DNA of 64,000 nt, taken from assembly GCF_002407605.1 (NCBI RefSeq), contig NZ_NXGV01000001.1, positions 680,895 to 744,894 of the forward strand. The letters are read 5' to 3'. The number at the start of each line of letters is the position of its first letter. The first letter of the stretch is position 1. The notes below the pieces were generated by a model. It ran no database searches. It saw only the letters and a program-made list of their open reading frames with translations, and was not told where the DNA came from. This document shows, piece after piece, positions 25,810-33,571 of the stretch. Made by a program: the position numbers and the translations under genes. The DNA comes from Marinobacter sp. ANT_B65. Lineage in GTDB: Bacteria > Pseudomonadota > Gammaproteobacteria > Pseudomonadales > Oleiphilaceae.

Positions 25810-26340
25810 ATGACTCGTCTTGTGATGACAGCTTTGGTGGCACTGACCATGACCGGGTGTGCCAGCCATGTGGTAACTGACTACAATTCAGCCGTAGCTT
25901 TTGACGACTATTCATCCTGGGCTTTTGCACCAAGACCTGACAGTTCATCGTTTGTTACCCTTGATGGAAATCGTGTTCAGAACGCGGTTGAGCGGGAGTT
26001 GAACAGCAAGGCTATGAACAAGGTTGAGCTGGTGGAAGCGGACCTTCTGGTGAGCTGGAAAATTGTGGAAGAGGATCGCCTTGAACAGTCCGGCGTCGGT
26101 CTCGGTTTTGGCTTTGGTACAGGTAACTTTGGCTGGGGGCTTTCTGCACCGCCCCCTGTACGTGAAGTCAGGGAAGGGAAGCTGGTGATTGAACTGGTCG
26201 ACAAAGGCTCTGAAGAGGTTGTCTGGCGTGCTGCAAGCCGTCGTTACCTGAACGAAAACCAGTCTCCGGAAACCAGGAGCAAGTTGGTTGATGAGGTGGT
26301 CACCGAAATGTTCAGCAAGTATCCTCCCGATAAAGACTGA
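25810..26340 (+). CDS. DUF4136 lipoprotein
   Basis: 176 residues with a lipoprotein signal (LVALTMTGCASH, acylated Cys near residue 17). The mature start DYNSAVAFDDYSSWAF is the DUF4136 signature, with conserved V...AVERELNSKAMN and a Gly/Phe-rich loop (GVGLGFGFGTGNFGWGLS, about 96-113) followed by EGKLVIELVD. Likely in the periplasm, attached to a membrane. ATG 25810 follows GGGAG; GTG at 25807 is the alternative. Confidence 0.9.
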   Translation: MTRLVMTALVALTMTGCASHVVTDYNSAVAFDDYSSWAFAPRPDSSSFVTLDGNRVQNAVERELNSKAMNKVELVEADLLVSWKIVEEDRLEQSGVGLGFGFGTGNFGWGLSAPPPVREVREGKLVIELVDKGSEEVVWRAASRRYLNENQSPETRSKLVDEVVTEMFSKYPPDKD

Positions 26341-26414
26341 ACAGCTCTGGCTATATACAAACCGAAGGCTGTTGTGGTGTTCAGGCCCCACAGGCCTGAT
26401 CATACGGAGGATAA

Positions 26415-26771
26415 ATGGCAATGCGATCTTCAGGTGGGCTGGTATTTTCAACCGAGCAGGGGCGTATGTGTCCTGAGTGCCGGAACCCCGTCGCCAACTG
26501 TAGTTGCCGCAAGGGGCAGCGGCCAGAGGGTGACGGCATTGTGCGGGTCAGCCGGGAAACCAAAGGGCGCAAGGGAAAAGGCGTGACGCTGGTAACCGGT
26601 ATCCCCATGGATGAGAAAGAACTTAAGGCCTACGCCAAAGAACTCAAGGCAAAGTGCGGCACAGGCGGCACTATAAAAGACGGAGTGGTTGAAATTCAGG
26701 GTGAGCAGCGAGACGTTCTTGTGCCTCTTCTTGAGCAAAAAGGCTGGGTTGTAAAACGCTCAGGTGGCTGA
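26415..26771 (+). CDS. yciH: SUI1-family translation factor, YciH type
   Basis: 118 residues, slightly longer than E. coli YciH. An N-terminal CPECRNPVANCSC (about 17-29) gives two Cys pairs, possibly a zinc site. The SUI1 domain follows: VTLVTGIPMDEKELKAYAKE and the conserved KCGTGGTIKDGVVEIQGEQR (about 76-95). It resembles eukaryotic eIF1 and is thought to affect initiation fidelity. GGAGG lies a few bases before the ATG. Confidence 0.92.
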   Translation: MAMRSSGGLVFSTEQGRMCPECRNPVANCSCRKGQRPEGDGIVRVSRETKGRKGKGVTLVTGIPMDEKELKAYAKELKAKCGTGGTIKDGVVEIQGEQRDVLVPLLEQKGWVVKRSGG

Positions 26772-26850
26772 TGGCATAAGTCACAGGCTTTGTAGCCTCA
26801 CGTTACAATCAGACACGCGAACAGACATGTCCTTTTCTGAATACTGACCC

Positions 26851-26900
26851 GAGCCCGGCTGGAATCCCCTGATTCATTTTCAGCGTTGCGGGCTCTTTTT
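26851..26900 (+). terminator. Intrinsic terminator with long loop
   Basis: GAGCCCG (26851-26857) pairs with CGGGCTC (26889-26895), followed by TTTTT, after the YciH gene and immediately before dadA. Confidence 0.6.
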
Positions 26901-26914
26901 GAGCGGAGTCAAGC

Positions 26915-28168
26915 ATGCACATACTGGTTTTGGGCGCAGGGGTTGTTGGCACCACCACAGCCTGGTTTTTACAGAAGCAGGGCCACCAGGTAACGGTTGT
27001 TGACCGACAGAGTCAGGCTGGCCTGGAAACCAGTTATGCGAATGGTGGGCAGATTTCCGTTTCCCATGCAGAGCCCTGGGCTAACCCCGCAGCACCTTTG
27101 AAAGTGCTCAAGTGGTTGTTTCAGGCCGATGCACCGCTTCTGTTCCGCCCGAGACTGGACCCGGCCCAATGGCGTTGGGCATTGTCTTTTCTGACCCAGT
27201 GCACCTCTGCGAAAGCTGCTCATAACATCCGTCAGATGGTTAACCTTGGCACCTATAGCCGCAGCCAGCTGCAGGCCTTGCGCGAGGAAGCCGGGCTGGA
27301 GTATGACCAGATGGAAAAGGGCATTCTGCATTTCTATACCAACCCGGCAGAGTTCGATGCGGCGCTTGAACCAACCAGGATCATGTGTGATCTAGGGTGT
27401 GAGCGACAGGTGATCGACGCGAACAGGGCGGTTGAGCTGGAGCCAGCACTGAAACATATCCAGCACAAGATAGCGGGAGCGACCTATACCGCTGAAGACG
27501 AATCCGGTGATGCCCGTAAGTTTACCCAGGCACTTGCCCAGCGATGTGCGGAAGCGGGTGTCGAGTTCTGTTATGGCACAGATGTACTTGGTTTCGAACG
27601 GGCAGGTGAACGTATTCTCGGCGTACAGGTTCTGAGAGAGGGGCACCATGAAACCCTGCGGGCAGACGCTTATGTGCTCAGCCTTGGAAGTTTCAGTGCA
27701 CCACTTGCCCGACAGCTTGGCCTGTTTTTGAATATCTATCCGGCAAAAGGCTACTCAATCACTGTACCGGTAAAGAATAAAGAGGCCGCGTTCAGTGTCA
27801 GTCTGACCGATGATGAGTACAAGCTGGTGTATTCGCGGCTTGGTGACCGTATCCGCGTGGCAGGTACGGCCGAATTGAGTGGTTACAGTCGCAATCTCAG
27901 TTACACCCGCTGCCGGTCCATCGTGCGCAGAGCCGCAGAAATAATGCCTGAGGCGGGTTGTTGGGATCAGGCTGAGTTCTGGACAGGGCTTCGCCCCACG
28001 ACACCTTCCAATGTGCCTTATGTAGGAAAGAGTCACTTTGCCAATCTTTATCTGAATACCGGGCACGGTACCCTGGGCTGGACCCACTCCTGCGGTTCCG
28101 CAGCTGCGCTGGCCGATATTGTTGATGGGAAAAAGCCCGAGGTGGATTTTACGTTTTCAGGGATTTAA
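26915..28168 (+). CDS. dadA: D-amino-acid dehydrogenase
   Basis: 417 residues. N-terminal FAD-binding motif MHILVLGAGVVGTTTAWFL (GxGxxG), then ETSYANGGQISVSHAEPWANP (about 38-58), which is characteristic of DadA, and a C-terminal GLRPTTPSNVPYVG and NTGHGTLGWTHSCGSA (about 385-400). It oxidises D-amino acids, mainly D-alanine, to the oxo acid, passing electrons to the respiratory chain at the inner membrane. Its stop overlaps that of the convergent DUF4442 gene. Confidence 0.94.
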   Translation: MHILVLGAGVVGTTTAWFLQKQGHQVTVVDRQSQAGLETSYANGGQISVSHAEPWANPAAPLKVLKWLFQADAPLLFRPRLDPAQWRWALSFLTQCTSAKAAHNIRQMVNLGTYSRSQLQALREEAGLEYDQMEKGILHFYTNPAEFDAALEPTRIMCDLGCERQVIDANRAVELEPALKHIQHKIAGATYTAEDESGDARKFTQALAQRCAEAGVEFCYGTDVLGFERAGERILGVQVLREGHHETLRADAYVLSLGSFSAPLARQLGLFLNIYPAKGYSITVPVKNKEAAFSVSLTDDEYKLVYSRLGDRIRVAGTAELSGYSRNLSYTRCRSIVRRAAEIMPEAGCWDQAEFWTGLRPTTPSNVPYVGKSHFANLYLNTGHGTLGWTHSCGSAAALADIVDGKKPEVDFTFSGI

Positions 28169-28635
28169 CGCTTTTTCCTGACATACAGAACCTTGTTAAC
28201 CCGGGCGACCAGTTCGCCCTTGTCATCGAGAATATCCACATCCCATTGCGGCAGTGTTTTGTCACCGCCCGCTGTGGCTGCACGGATTTCCTCAAGTTTC
28301 TCTTCCGTCAGTTCGAAGTGTGCCATTACCCTGCCTTTACCGGGGCGAATAAAGTCTATGCAGGCGGATTTGTCCCAGACGATATAGTCGCTCCCCAGGT
28401 TGTTCATCAGCAACAGCATGTACATGGGGTCAACCATGCTGTAGAGCGAACCACCAAAGTGGGTGCCCACATAGTTGGTGTTGAACCAGCGCAAATTCAT
28501 TTCTACCGTTGCTGACCGGTAGTTTTCCGCAATGTGGGTCACTTTGACGCCTGCACCTGCGTATGGGCCGTAAACATTCATCATTTTACGTATGCCGTTC
28601 GGGCTGGAGATCCAGTTACGCAGTTTGGACATCAT
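28165..28635 (-). CDS. DUF4442 hotdog-fold protein
   Basis: 156 residues. The hotdog core is visible: NTNYVGTHFGGSLYSMVDPM (about 52-71), which corresponds to the thioesterase active-site helix region, YIVWDKSACIDFIRPGKG and a final strand ARVNKVLYVRKK. DUF4442 proteins are presumed acyl-CoA thioesterases but have not been assigned firm substrates. Two consecutive Mets at the start leave the exact start open; no strong RBS. It lies next to an acyl-CoA ligase on the same strand, downstream of it. Confidence 0.85.
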   Translation of the reverse strand: MMSKLRNWISSPNGIRKMMNVYGPYAGAGVKVTHIAENYRSATVEMNLRWFNTNYVGTHFGGSLYSMVDPMYMLLLMNNLGSDYIVWDKSACIDFIRPGKGRVMAHFELTEEKLEEIRAATAGGDKTLPQWDVDILDDKGELVARVNKVLYVRKKR

Positions 28636-28700
28636 GGTTATAAGGCTCTGTTTGAAAAATAGGTCAGGATGGCTTTCAGGCGGGAGATTATACGATGAAA

Positions 28701-28735
28701 AACAAAAATGGCCCGCAGGAAACCTGGCGGGCCAT
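28701..28735 (-). terminator. Terminator of the AlkK-like gene
   Basis: On the minus strand, ATGGCCCGC and GCGGGCCAT form a 9-bp stem followed by TTTTTGTTTTT, 17 bases after the stop codon at 28753. Confidence 0.85.
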
Positions 28736-28752
28736 CTGAAGTACAGGTCTGA

Positions 28753-30396
28753 TTACTGCAACTGGTCTCGAATCAGCTTTTTGTTGATCTTCCCGACACT
28801 CGTTTTCGGGATGTCTTCAACAAAATCAATCTGGGTTGGTATTGCCCACTTGTTGATCTCGCCGCTGTCGACATATTGCTGCAGGTGGTTCTGTATATCT
28901 TTGAGGCTGGTCTGCTCGCCAGGCTTGAGGGTGATCAGGGCATATGGCCGTTCGCCCCACTTCTCATCGGGAATGCCCACAACAGCAGCAGCGGCTACCG
29001 CTGGGTGCTGGCTGATCAGGTTTTCCAGATCAAGAGACGACAGCCATTCACCGCCCGTCTTGATCACATCCTTGATGCGGTCCTTGATGGTCAGTGTGTT
29101 GTCTGGCTCCATGGAAGCGACATCCCCCGTATGCAGCCAGCCGCCTTCCCAGAGTTCTTCGCCTTTACCAGGTTCCTTGAAGTAGCTTTGAGTGAGCCAG
29201 GGCGCGCGGGCAACCACCTCGCCTTTGGCTTCACCATCGTGAGGGACCGGGTTGCCGGACGGGTCAACAATCTCAAGTTCTACCATGGGTACAGCTACGC
29301 CGGTTTTGATTCTCTTGGCGGTTTGCTGCTCCAGTGGCAGTTCGAGGTCTTCCGGTTTGAGATGGGTAGCGCTTAGCAGCGGACAGGTTTCTGACATGCC
29401 ATAGCCGGTGTACATGTGTATCCCGAGTTTTGCCCCTGCATCACACAGGGCTTTGGTTAGCGCGCTGCCACCAATCAGTACGTGCCAGTTGCTGAGGTCT
29501 GCTGTTTTGATGGATTCCGTACCCATCATCATCTGCATGATGGTTGGAACGCAATGGGAGAGGGAAACATCGTGTTTCTTGATCAGATCAACCAGCAACT
29601 CCGGCTCATAGCGCCCCGGATAGATTTGCTTGATGCCCATCATGGTAGCGGCGTAGGGGACGCCCCAGGCATGAACGTGGAACATCGGTGTAACTGGCAT
29701 ATAGACTGATGACGAGCGTAGCAGTGGCACTTCATCGTAGGCGGCAAGTGAGCCGGTCATCGCCAGGGTATGCAGTACAAGCTGACGGTGGCTGAAGAAA
29801 ACACCCTTCGGATTGCCGGTGGTTCCGGTTGTGTAGAAAGTCGTCGCGACACTGTTCTCATCGAAATCCGGGAAGTCGAATCTGGTTGCAGCTGCAGACA
29901 AAAGAGCTTCGTACTCTCCGGCAGTATTGATTGTTGTATCGGCCGCAGTTTTCTCATCGGTGAGCTGGATATAGGTTTTGACGGTTTTGATCTCGTCCCG
30001 GACACTCTCCAGGATCGGAATGAAATCGTCGTGCACCAGTACCACATCGTCTTCAGCGTGGTTCATGGTGTAAACAATCTGCTCAGGTGACAGGCGCACA
30101 TTTACGGTATGCAGCACAGCGCCCAGCATGGGGACTGCGAAAAAGCACTCAAGATAACGGGGGGTGTCCCAGTCCATAACCGCTACTGTGTCGCCGGGTT
30201 TGACTCCGGCATCGGTCAGGGCGTTTGCGAGGCGGTGAATACGTTCTACCAGATCGAGATAGGTGTACTTGCCATGGTTGGCATAAATGATTTCCTGATC
30301 CGGAGAATACCTTGGCCCTGAGAGCAGCAGTTGCTTGATAAGAAGAGGGTACTGATGGGCATTTTCAGCCGCAGGTAAAATTCGTGTCTGAACCAT
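28753..30396 (-). CDS. Medium/long-chain fatty-acid CoA ligase, AlkK-like
   Basis: 547 residues of the ANL superfamily. FYTTGTTGNPKGVFFSHRQ (about 187-205) is the phosphate-binding motif; MYTGYGMSETCPLLS (about 325-339), GGWLHTGDVASMEPD (about 418) and KDRIKDVIKTGGEWLSS (about 437-453) follow, and the C-terminal PKTSVGKINKKLIRD carries the catalytic Lys. The pattern MPVTPMFHVHAWGVPYAAT is typical of AlkK-type medium-chain ligases. It activates fatty acids for beta-oxidation; chain length is inferred. A PsrA-like palindrome lies 37 bases upstream. Confidence 0.9.
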   Translation of the reverse strand: MVQTRILPAAENAHQYPLLIKQLLLSGPRYSPDQEIIYANHGKYTYLDLVERIHRLANALTDAGVKPGDTVAVMDWDTPRYLECFFAVPMLGAVLHTVNVRLSPEQIVYTMNHAEDDVVLVHDDFIPILESVRDEIKTVKTYIQLTDEKTAADTTINTAGEYEALLSAAATRFDFPDFDENSVATTFYTTGTTGNPKGVFFSHRQLVLHTLAMTGSLAAYDEVPLLRSSSVYMPVTPMFHVHAWGVPYAATMMGIKQIYPGRYEPELLVDLIKKHDVSLSHCVPTIMQMMMGTESIKTADLSNWHVLIGGSALTKALCDAGAKLGIHMYTGYGMSETCPLLSATHLKPEDLELPLEQQTAKRIKTGVAVPMVELEIVDPSGNPVPHDGEAKGEVVARAPWLTQSYFKEPGKGEELWEGGWLHTGDVASMEPDNTLTIKDRIKDVIKTGGEWLSSLDLENLISQHPAVAAAAVVGIPDEKWGERPYALITLKPGEQTSLKDIQNHLQQYVDSGEINKWAIPTQIDFVEDIPKTSVGKINKKLIRDQLQ

Positions 30397-30432
30397 GTAT
30401 GGAATCCTCTTTCCCGGTTTTTAGTGTTATAT

Positions 30433-30446
30433 GAAACCTTGGTTTA
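30433..30446. promoter_or_regulatory. PsrA-like palindrome
   Basis: GAAAC-CTTG-GTTTA fits the PsrA fatty-acid regulator pattern (G/C)AAAC-N2-4-GTTT(G/C) at all but the last base and lies 37 bases before the AlkK-like start codon. Confidence 0.4.
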
Positions 30447-30526
30447 ATCTGACATACAACGAGTAAAACCGAAAGCTCGCTGCATGTCGTTGTTAAAGCC
30501 TGAGGAGAGCGCTGGTCTGACGGTTG

Positions 30527-30859
30527 CTACTGCTCCCAGGGTTTACCCTGGGTATTTTTCATGGTTTGTACACCTATATGCATGGCCGCTTTGGCCAGTA
30601 TATTGGCACTCACCGGTGCGGTCATGAGCAGAAAGACAGTGATCAGTATTTCGGAGATGCCGATCTCCTCGCCCATGGCACTGAAGTAGATAACCGAGCT
30701 CAGCATGATGGCTCCTACCCCAACGGTGGTTGCCTTGGTTGGCCCATGCAGCCGGGTATAAAAGTCTGGCAGCCGGGCCAGACCTATGGCACCTATCAGT
30801 GTAAATGCACCGCCAAAAAGCAACAGGGCCGAGATAGCATATTCTGCAAACGGGCTCAT
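30527..30859 (-). CDS. mrpG: Mrp antiporter subunit G
   Basis: 110 residues, three membrane segments. The family motif GAIGLARLPDFYTRLHGPTKATT (IGLARLPDFYTRLHGPTK at about 25-42) identifies MrpG/MnhG/PhaG. Last gene of the six-gene Mrp operon, 54 bases after mrpF. Part of the hetero-oligomeric Na+/H+ antiporter in the inner membrane. Confidence 0.95.
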   Translation of the reverse strand: MSPFAEYAISALLLFGGAFTLIGAIGLARLPDFYTRLHGPTKATTVGVGAIMLSSVIYFSAMGEEIGISEILITVFLLMTAPVSANILAKAAMHIGVQTMKNTQGKPWEQ

Positions 30860-30913
30860 GAGTCCTCTCCTCTGCGCATGGGCTGATATGGTCTGACGGA
30901 TTGAGTGAGATGC

Positions 30914-31183
30914 TTATTCAATGACACTACCCCGCTTGAGATATTTTGCCATGGCCACGGTACTGACAAACCCCATAACCGCGATCAGCAAGGCAGACTC
31001 AAGATACATTCGTGTGCCCAGAGTAATGCCCAGTAAAATTATGAGGGCAATAGCATTGATATTGAGCGTATCTATTGCCAGAACCCGGTCGGGCTCGTCC
31101 GGGCCCTTGATCAGACGGTAGACATTCAGCAACGCCGCCAGGGTCACCATCCCGATGGTGAGGTACAGAGCAGTGGTTATCAT
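30914..31183 (-). CDS. mrpF: Mrp antiporter subunit F
   Basis: 89 residues with three membrane spans; YRLIKGPDEPDRVLAIDTLN (about 22-41) with the conserved Asp of the ion path is diagnostic of MrpF. Overlaps mrpE by four bases. Confidence 0.95.
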   Translation of the reverse strand: MITTALYLTIGMVTLAALLNVYRLIKGPDEPDRVLAIDTLNINAIALIILLGITLGTRMYLESALLIAVMGFVSTVAMAKYLKRGSVIE

Positions 31184-31668
31184 TGAAACATCTCCATCAA
31201 CGGCTTCTCATAGCGGTTGTATATCGCATCAATAACTTCCTGATCATCCGTGGCATCCAGCGCGTGGATCAGTAGGGTCTTGTTGTCATCGCTTATATCC
31301 GCGCTTACGGTGCCGGGCGTAAGTGAGATGGTGCTGGCGAGAATGGATATGGCCAGGGGGTGTTCAAGTTTCAATGGGTAGCAAACAAACGCCGGGCGAG
31401 GCGGGCGAGGGCTGAGTATGAGCCAGGCCACAGAAAAACTGGCCACCACAATATCTTTCAAAACTCGCAGCGCATAGGCAGGCATACGCCAGGTTTTTAC
31501 GAAAGCGGGGCGCTCCGGCCAGAATCCGTGAGTGAGCTGAGGGATCAGCCAGGCGAGGACAAGCCCGAGAACGACGCTGCCACCGGATATGCCATCGCTC
31601 AGGATCTGCCAGGTAAGGAAGAGAATCAGACTCAGCCAGGGCTGAGGAAAACTCAGGCGATCGAACAT
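31180..31668 (-). CDS. mrpE: Mrp antiporter subunit E
   Basis: 162 residues. Two N-terminal membrane segments, then the conserved LAISILASTISLTPGTVSADISDDNKTLLIHALD block (STISLTPGTVSADI at about 112-125). The stop and start overlap its neighbours mrpF and mrpD. E is needed for assembly or full activity of the Mrp complex. Confidence 0.95.
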   Translation of the reverse strand: MFDRLSFPQPWLSLILFLTWQILSDGISGGSVVLGLVLAWLIPQLTHGFWPERPAFVKTWRMPAYALRVLKDIVVASFSVAWLILSPRPPRPAFVCYPLKLEHPLAISILASTISLTPGTVSADISDDNKTLLIHALDATDDQEVIDAIYNRYEKPLMEMFQ

Positions 31669-33206
31669 CAGTTTTTCTCCCCCACTATCGGATTCTGCGG
31701 TACATGTACGGGAGTCTGCAGAATATTGATGTATCCGCTGTTGTTGTGCAATTGCTCGGCGGTGGCGCGGGTGTAGTCACTCAGAGGCCCGGCCAGTACA
31801 ACGATCACCATGGTCATGCAGGTCAGAATGCCGGTAGATATAGACACTCTGTTGTTCAGGGGAGCCGGCGATTCCACGTGACCGTCTAGGTTCCGCCAGA
31901 AAACAATACTGCCTGCGCGGCTGTATGCGATAAGCGTAAAGAAGCTGCCAACCATGAGTACGCTCCATAGCCAGGCCATTTCTACGCCGGGTTCAACGGA
32001 CTGAAGAATTAGTAGCTTGCCGAAAAAGCCACTGAGTGGCGGCAGGCCGCCCGCGGCTACGGCACCGATAAGAAACAACACACTCAGAAACGTACGGTGG
32101 TGCATCCTGGGGGCAGGAACGATGTTGTCTGCGGCCAGGCCTCTCTGGCTTGCGACCAGCTCGGAAACCAGAAACAGGGCTGCGACCGTCCAGGTGGTGC
32201 TGACCAGATAGAACAGGGCTGCTGACAGACCTGCCTCAGAGCCAAGTGCGATGGGCGCAAGCAGCGTTCCTACAGAAATAATCACCTGCCAGGCTACCAG
32301 CGTTTTCAGGTTATTGGCGCCAAGAGCTCCAATAACGCCCATGCTCAGGGTGATCAGGGCCAGGGGGAAGAGCCAGTCCATGCCCAGATTTGCCAGTTCC
32401 CCTGCACCCTCTCCGAAGATCAGCGGGAAAACTCTTATAATCGCGTAAATACCCACCTTGGTCATAACTGCAAAAAGAGCTGCGACAGGGGCGGTTGCTT
32501 TTGCATAGGCTTTGGGCAGCCAGAAACACAGTGGAAGAATTGCGGCCTTCAGACCAAAAACCACCAGAAGCATCATGCCGCCAGCCTTCACCAGGTTCAC
32601 GTTGCTGCCAGATACCTGGGGAATTTTTACAGCCAGATCTGCCATGTTCAGTGTGCCCGTGGCGCTGTAAATCATGCCGACACCAATCAGAAACAAAGCA
32701 GAACCCACCAGATTCAGAACGACATAGTGGAGTCCGGGAACGGTTCGCGTCGTGCCGCCGCCGTGCATGAGCAGCCCGTATGACGCGATAAGAAGAACTT
32801 CAAAGGCAACGAACAGGTTGAACAGGTCGCCGGTGAGAAAGGCTATGTTCAGCCCCATCAGCTGGAACAGGAACAGGGTGTGAAACTGCCTGTTGCCTTC
32901 ATCGGCGCCACCACTGGCGTAGATGTGACAGAACAGTCCCAGAATTGCCGTCAGCACCAGCATCAGTGCAGCTAGCCGGTCAAGAACCAGAACAATGCCA
33001 AAGGGCGGCTGCCAGTTGCCGAATGCATAGATGCGATAGCTGTCATCACTGGCGAGTACGAGCAGTACAACCGCAGACGCCAGCATCAGCACGGTGGTGG
33101 TAATTGCCAGGGTGCGGCGCAGGCCGATGGGCGCGTAACCCATGAAAACCTGCAGAATGCCGCCGAGCAGCGGTATCAGAATCGGAGCGATAAGCCAGTG
33201 AGTCAT
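31668..33206 (-). CDS. mrpD: Mrp antiporter subunit D
   Basis: 512 residues, about 14 membrane spans, homologous to the proton-pumping subunits of complex I (NuoM/N). GDLFNLFVAFEVLLIASYGL (about 122-141) carries the conserved Glu and FWLPKAYAKATAPVAALFA (about 224-242) the conserved Lys region. A and D form the proton and cation channels. Overlaps mrpC by four bases. Confidence 0.95.
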   Translation of the reverse strand: MTHWLIAPILIPLLGGILQVFMGYAPIGLRRTLAITTTVLMLASAVVLLVLASDDSYRIYAFGNWQPPFGIVLVLDRLAALMLVLTAILGLFCHIYASGGADEGNRQFHTLFLFQLMGLNIAFLTGDLFNLFVAFEVLLIASYGLLMHGGGTTRTVPGLHYVVLNLVGSALFLIGVGMIYSATGTLNMADLAVKIPQVSGSNVNLVKAGGMMLLVVFGLKAAILPLCFWLPKAYAKATAPVAALFAVMTKVGIYAIIRVFPLIFGEGAGELANLGMDWLFPLALITLSMGVIGALGANNLKTLVAWQVIISVGTLLAPIALGSEAGLSAALFYLVSTTWTVAALFLVSELVASQRGLAADNIVPAPRMHHRTFLSVLFLIGAVAAGGLPPLSGFFGKLLILQSVEPGVEMAWLWSVLMVGSFFTLIAYSRAGSIVFWRNLDGHVESPAPLNNRVSISTGILTCMTMVIVVLAGPLSDYTRATAEQLHNNSGYINILQTPVHVPQNPIVGEKN

Positions 33207-33571
33207 TTACTGGTTACCTCCTGTTCCTGTTTCGAAGCGGCCGGTGTATTTTCTTGCTGGCCGTCCACATGATCGTTTTCGTTGTCTGCCAGGTTTCGCA
33301 GGGCCAGAACCACCAGAAATGCCGTCATAGCAAAACCAATAACGATCGCCGTGAGAACCAGTGCCTGAGGCAATGGATCAGAATAACTGGCGGCAGTTCC
33401 TATGACCGGTTGCTGGCCGGTAGCCAGCCGCCCGGTAGCGAACAGAAACAGGTTGACGCCGTAAGAGAGCAGGGTCAGCCCCATAACCACGGGGAAGGTG
33501 CGGGCGCGCAGTAACAGATAAACACCGGATGCCGTCAAGGCACCGATAACCAGTGCAAATAGCAGTTCCAT
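33203..33571 (-). CDS. mrpC: Mrp antiporter subunit C
   Basis: 122 residues, NuoK-like with three membrane spans (LLFALVIGALTASGVYLLL, FPVVMGLTLLSYGVNLFLF, and ALVLTAIVIGFAMTAFLVVL). DPLPQALVLTAIVIGFA is the family motif. The soluble C-terminal tail is Gln/Glu/Asn rich. Confidence 0.95.
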   Translation of the reverse strand: MELLFALVIGALTASGVYLLLRARTFPVVMGLTLLSYGVNLFLFATGRLATGQQPVIGTAASYSDPLPQALVLTAIVIGFAMTAFLVVLALRNLADNENDHVDGQQENTPAASKQEQEVTSK

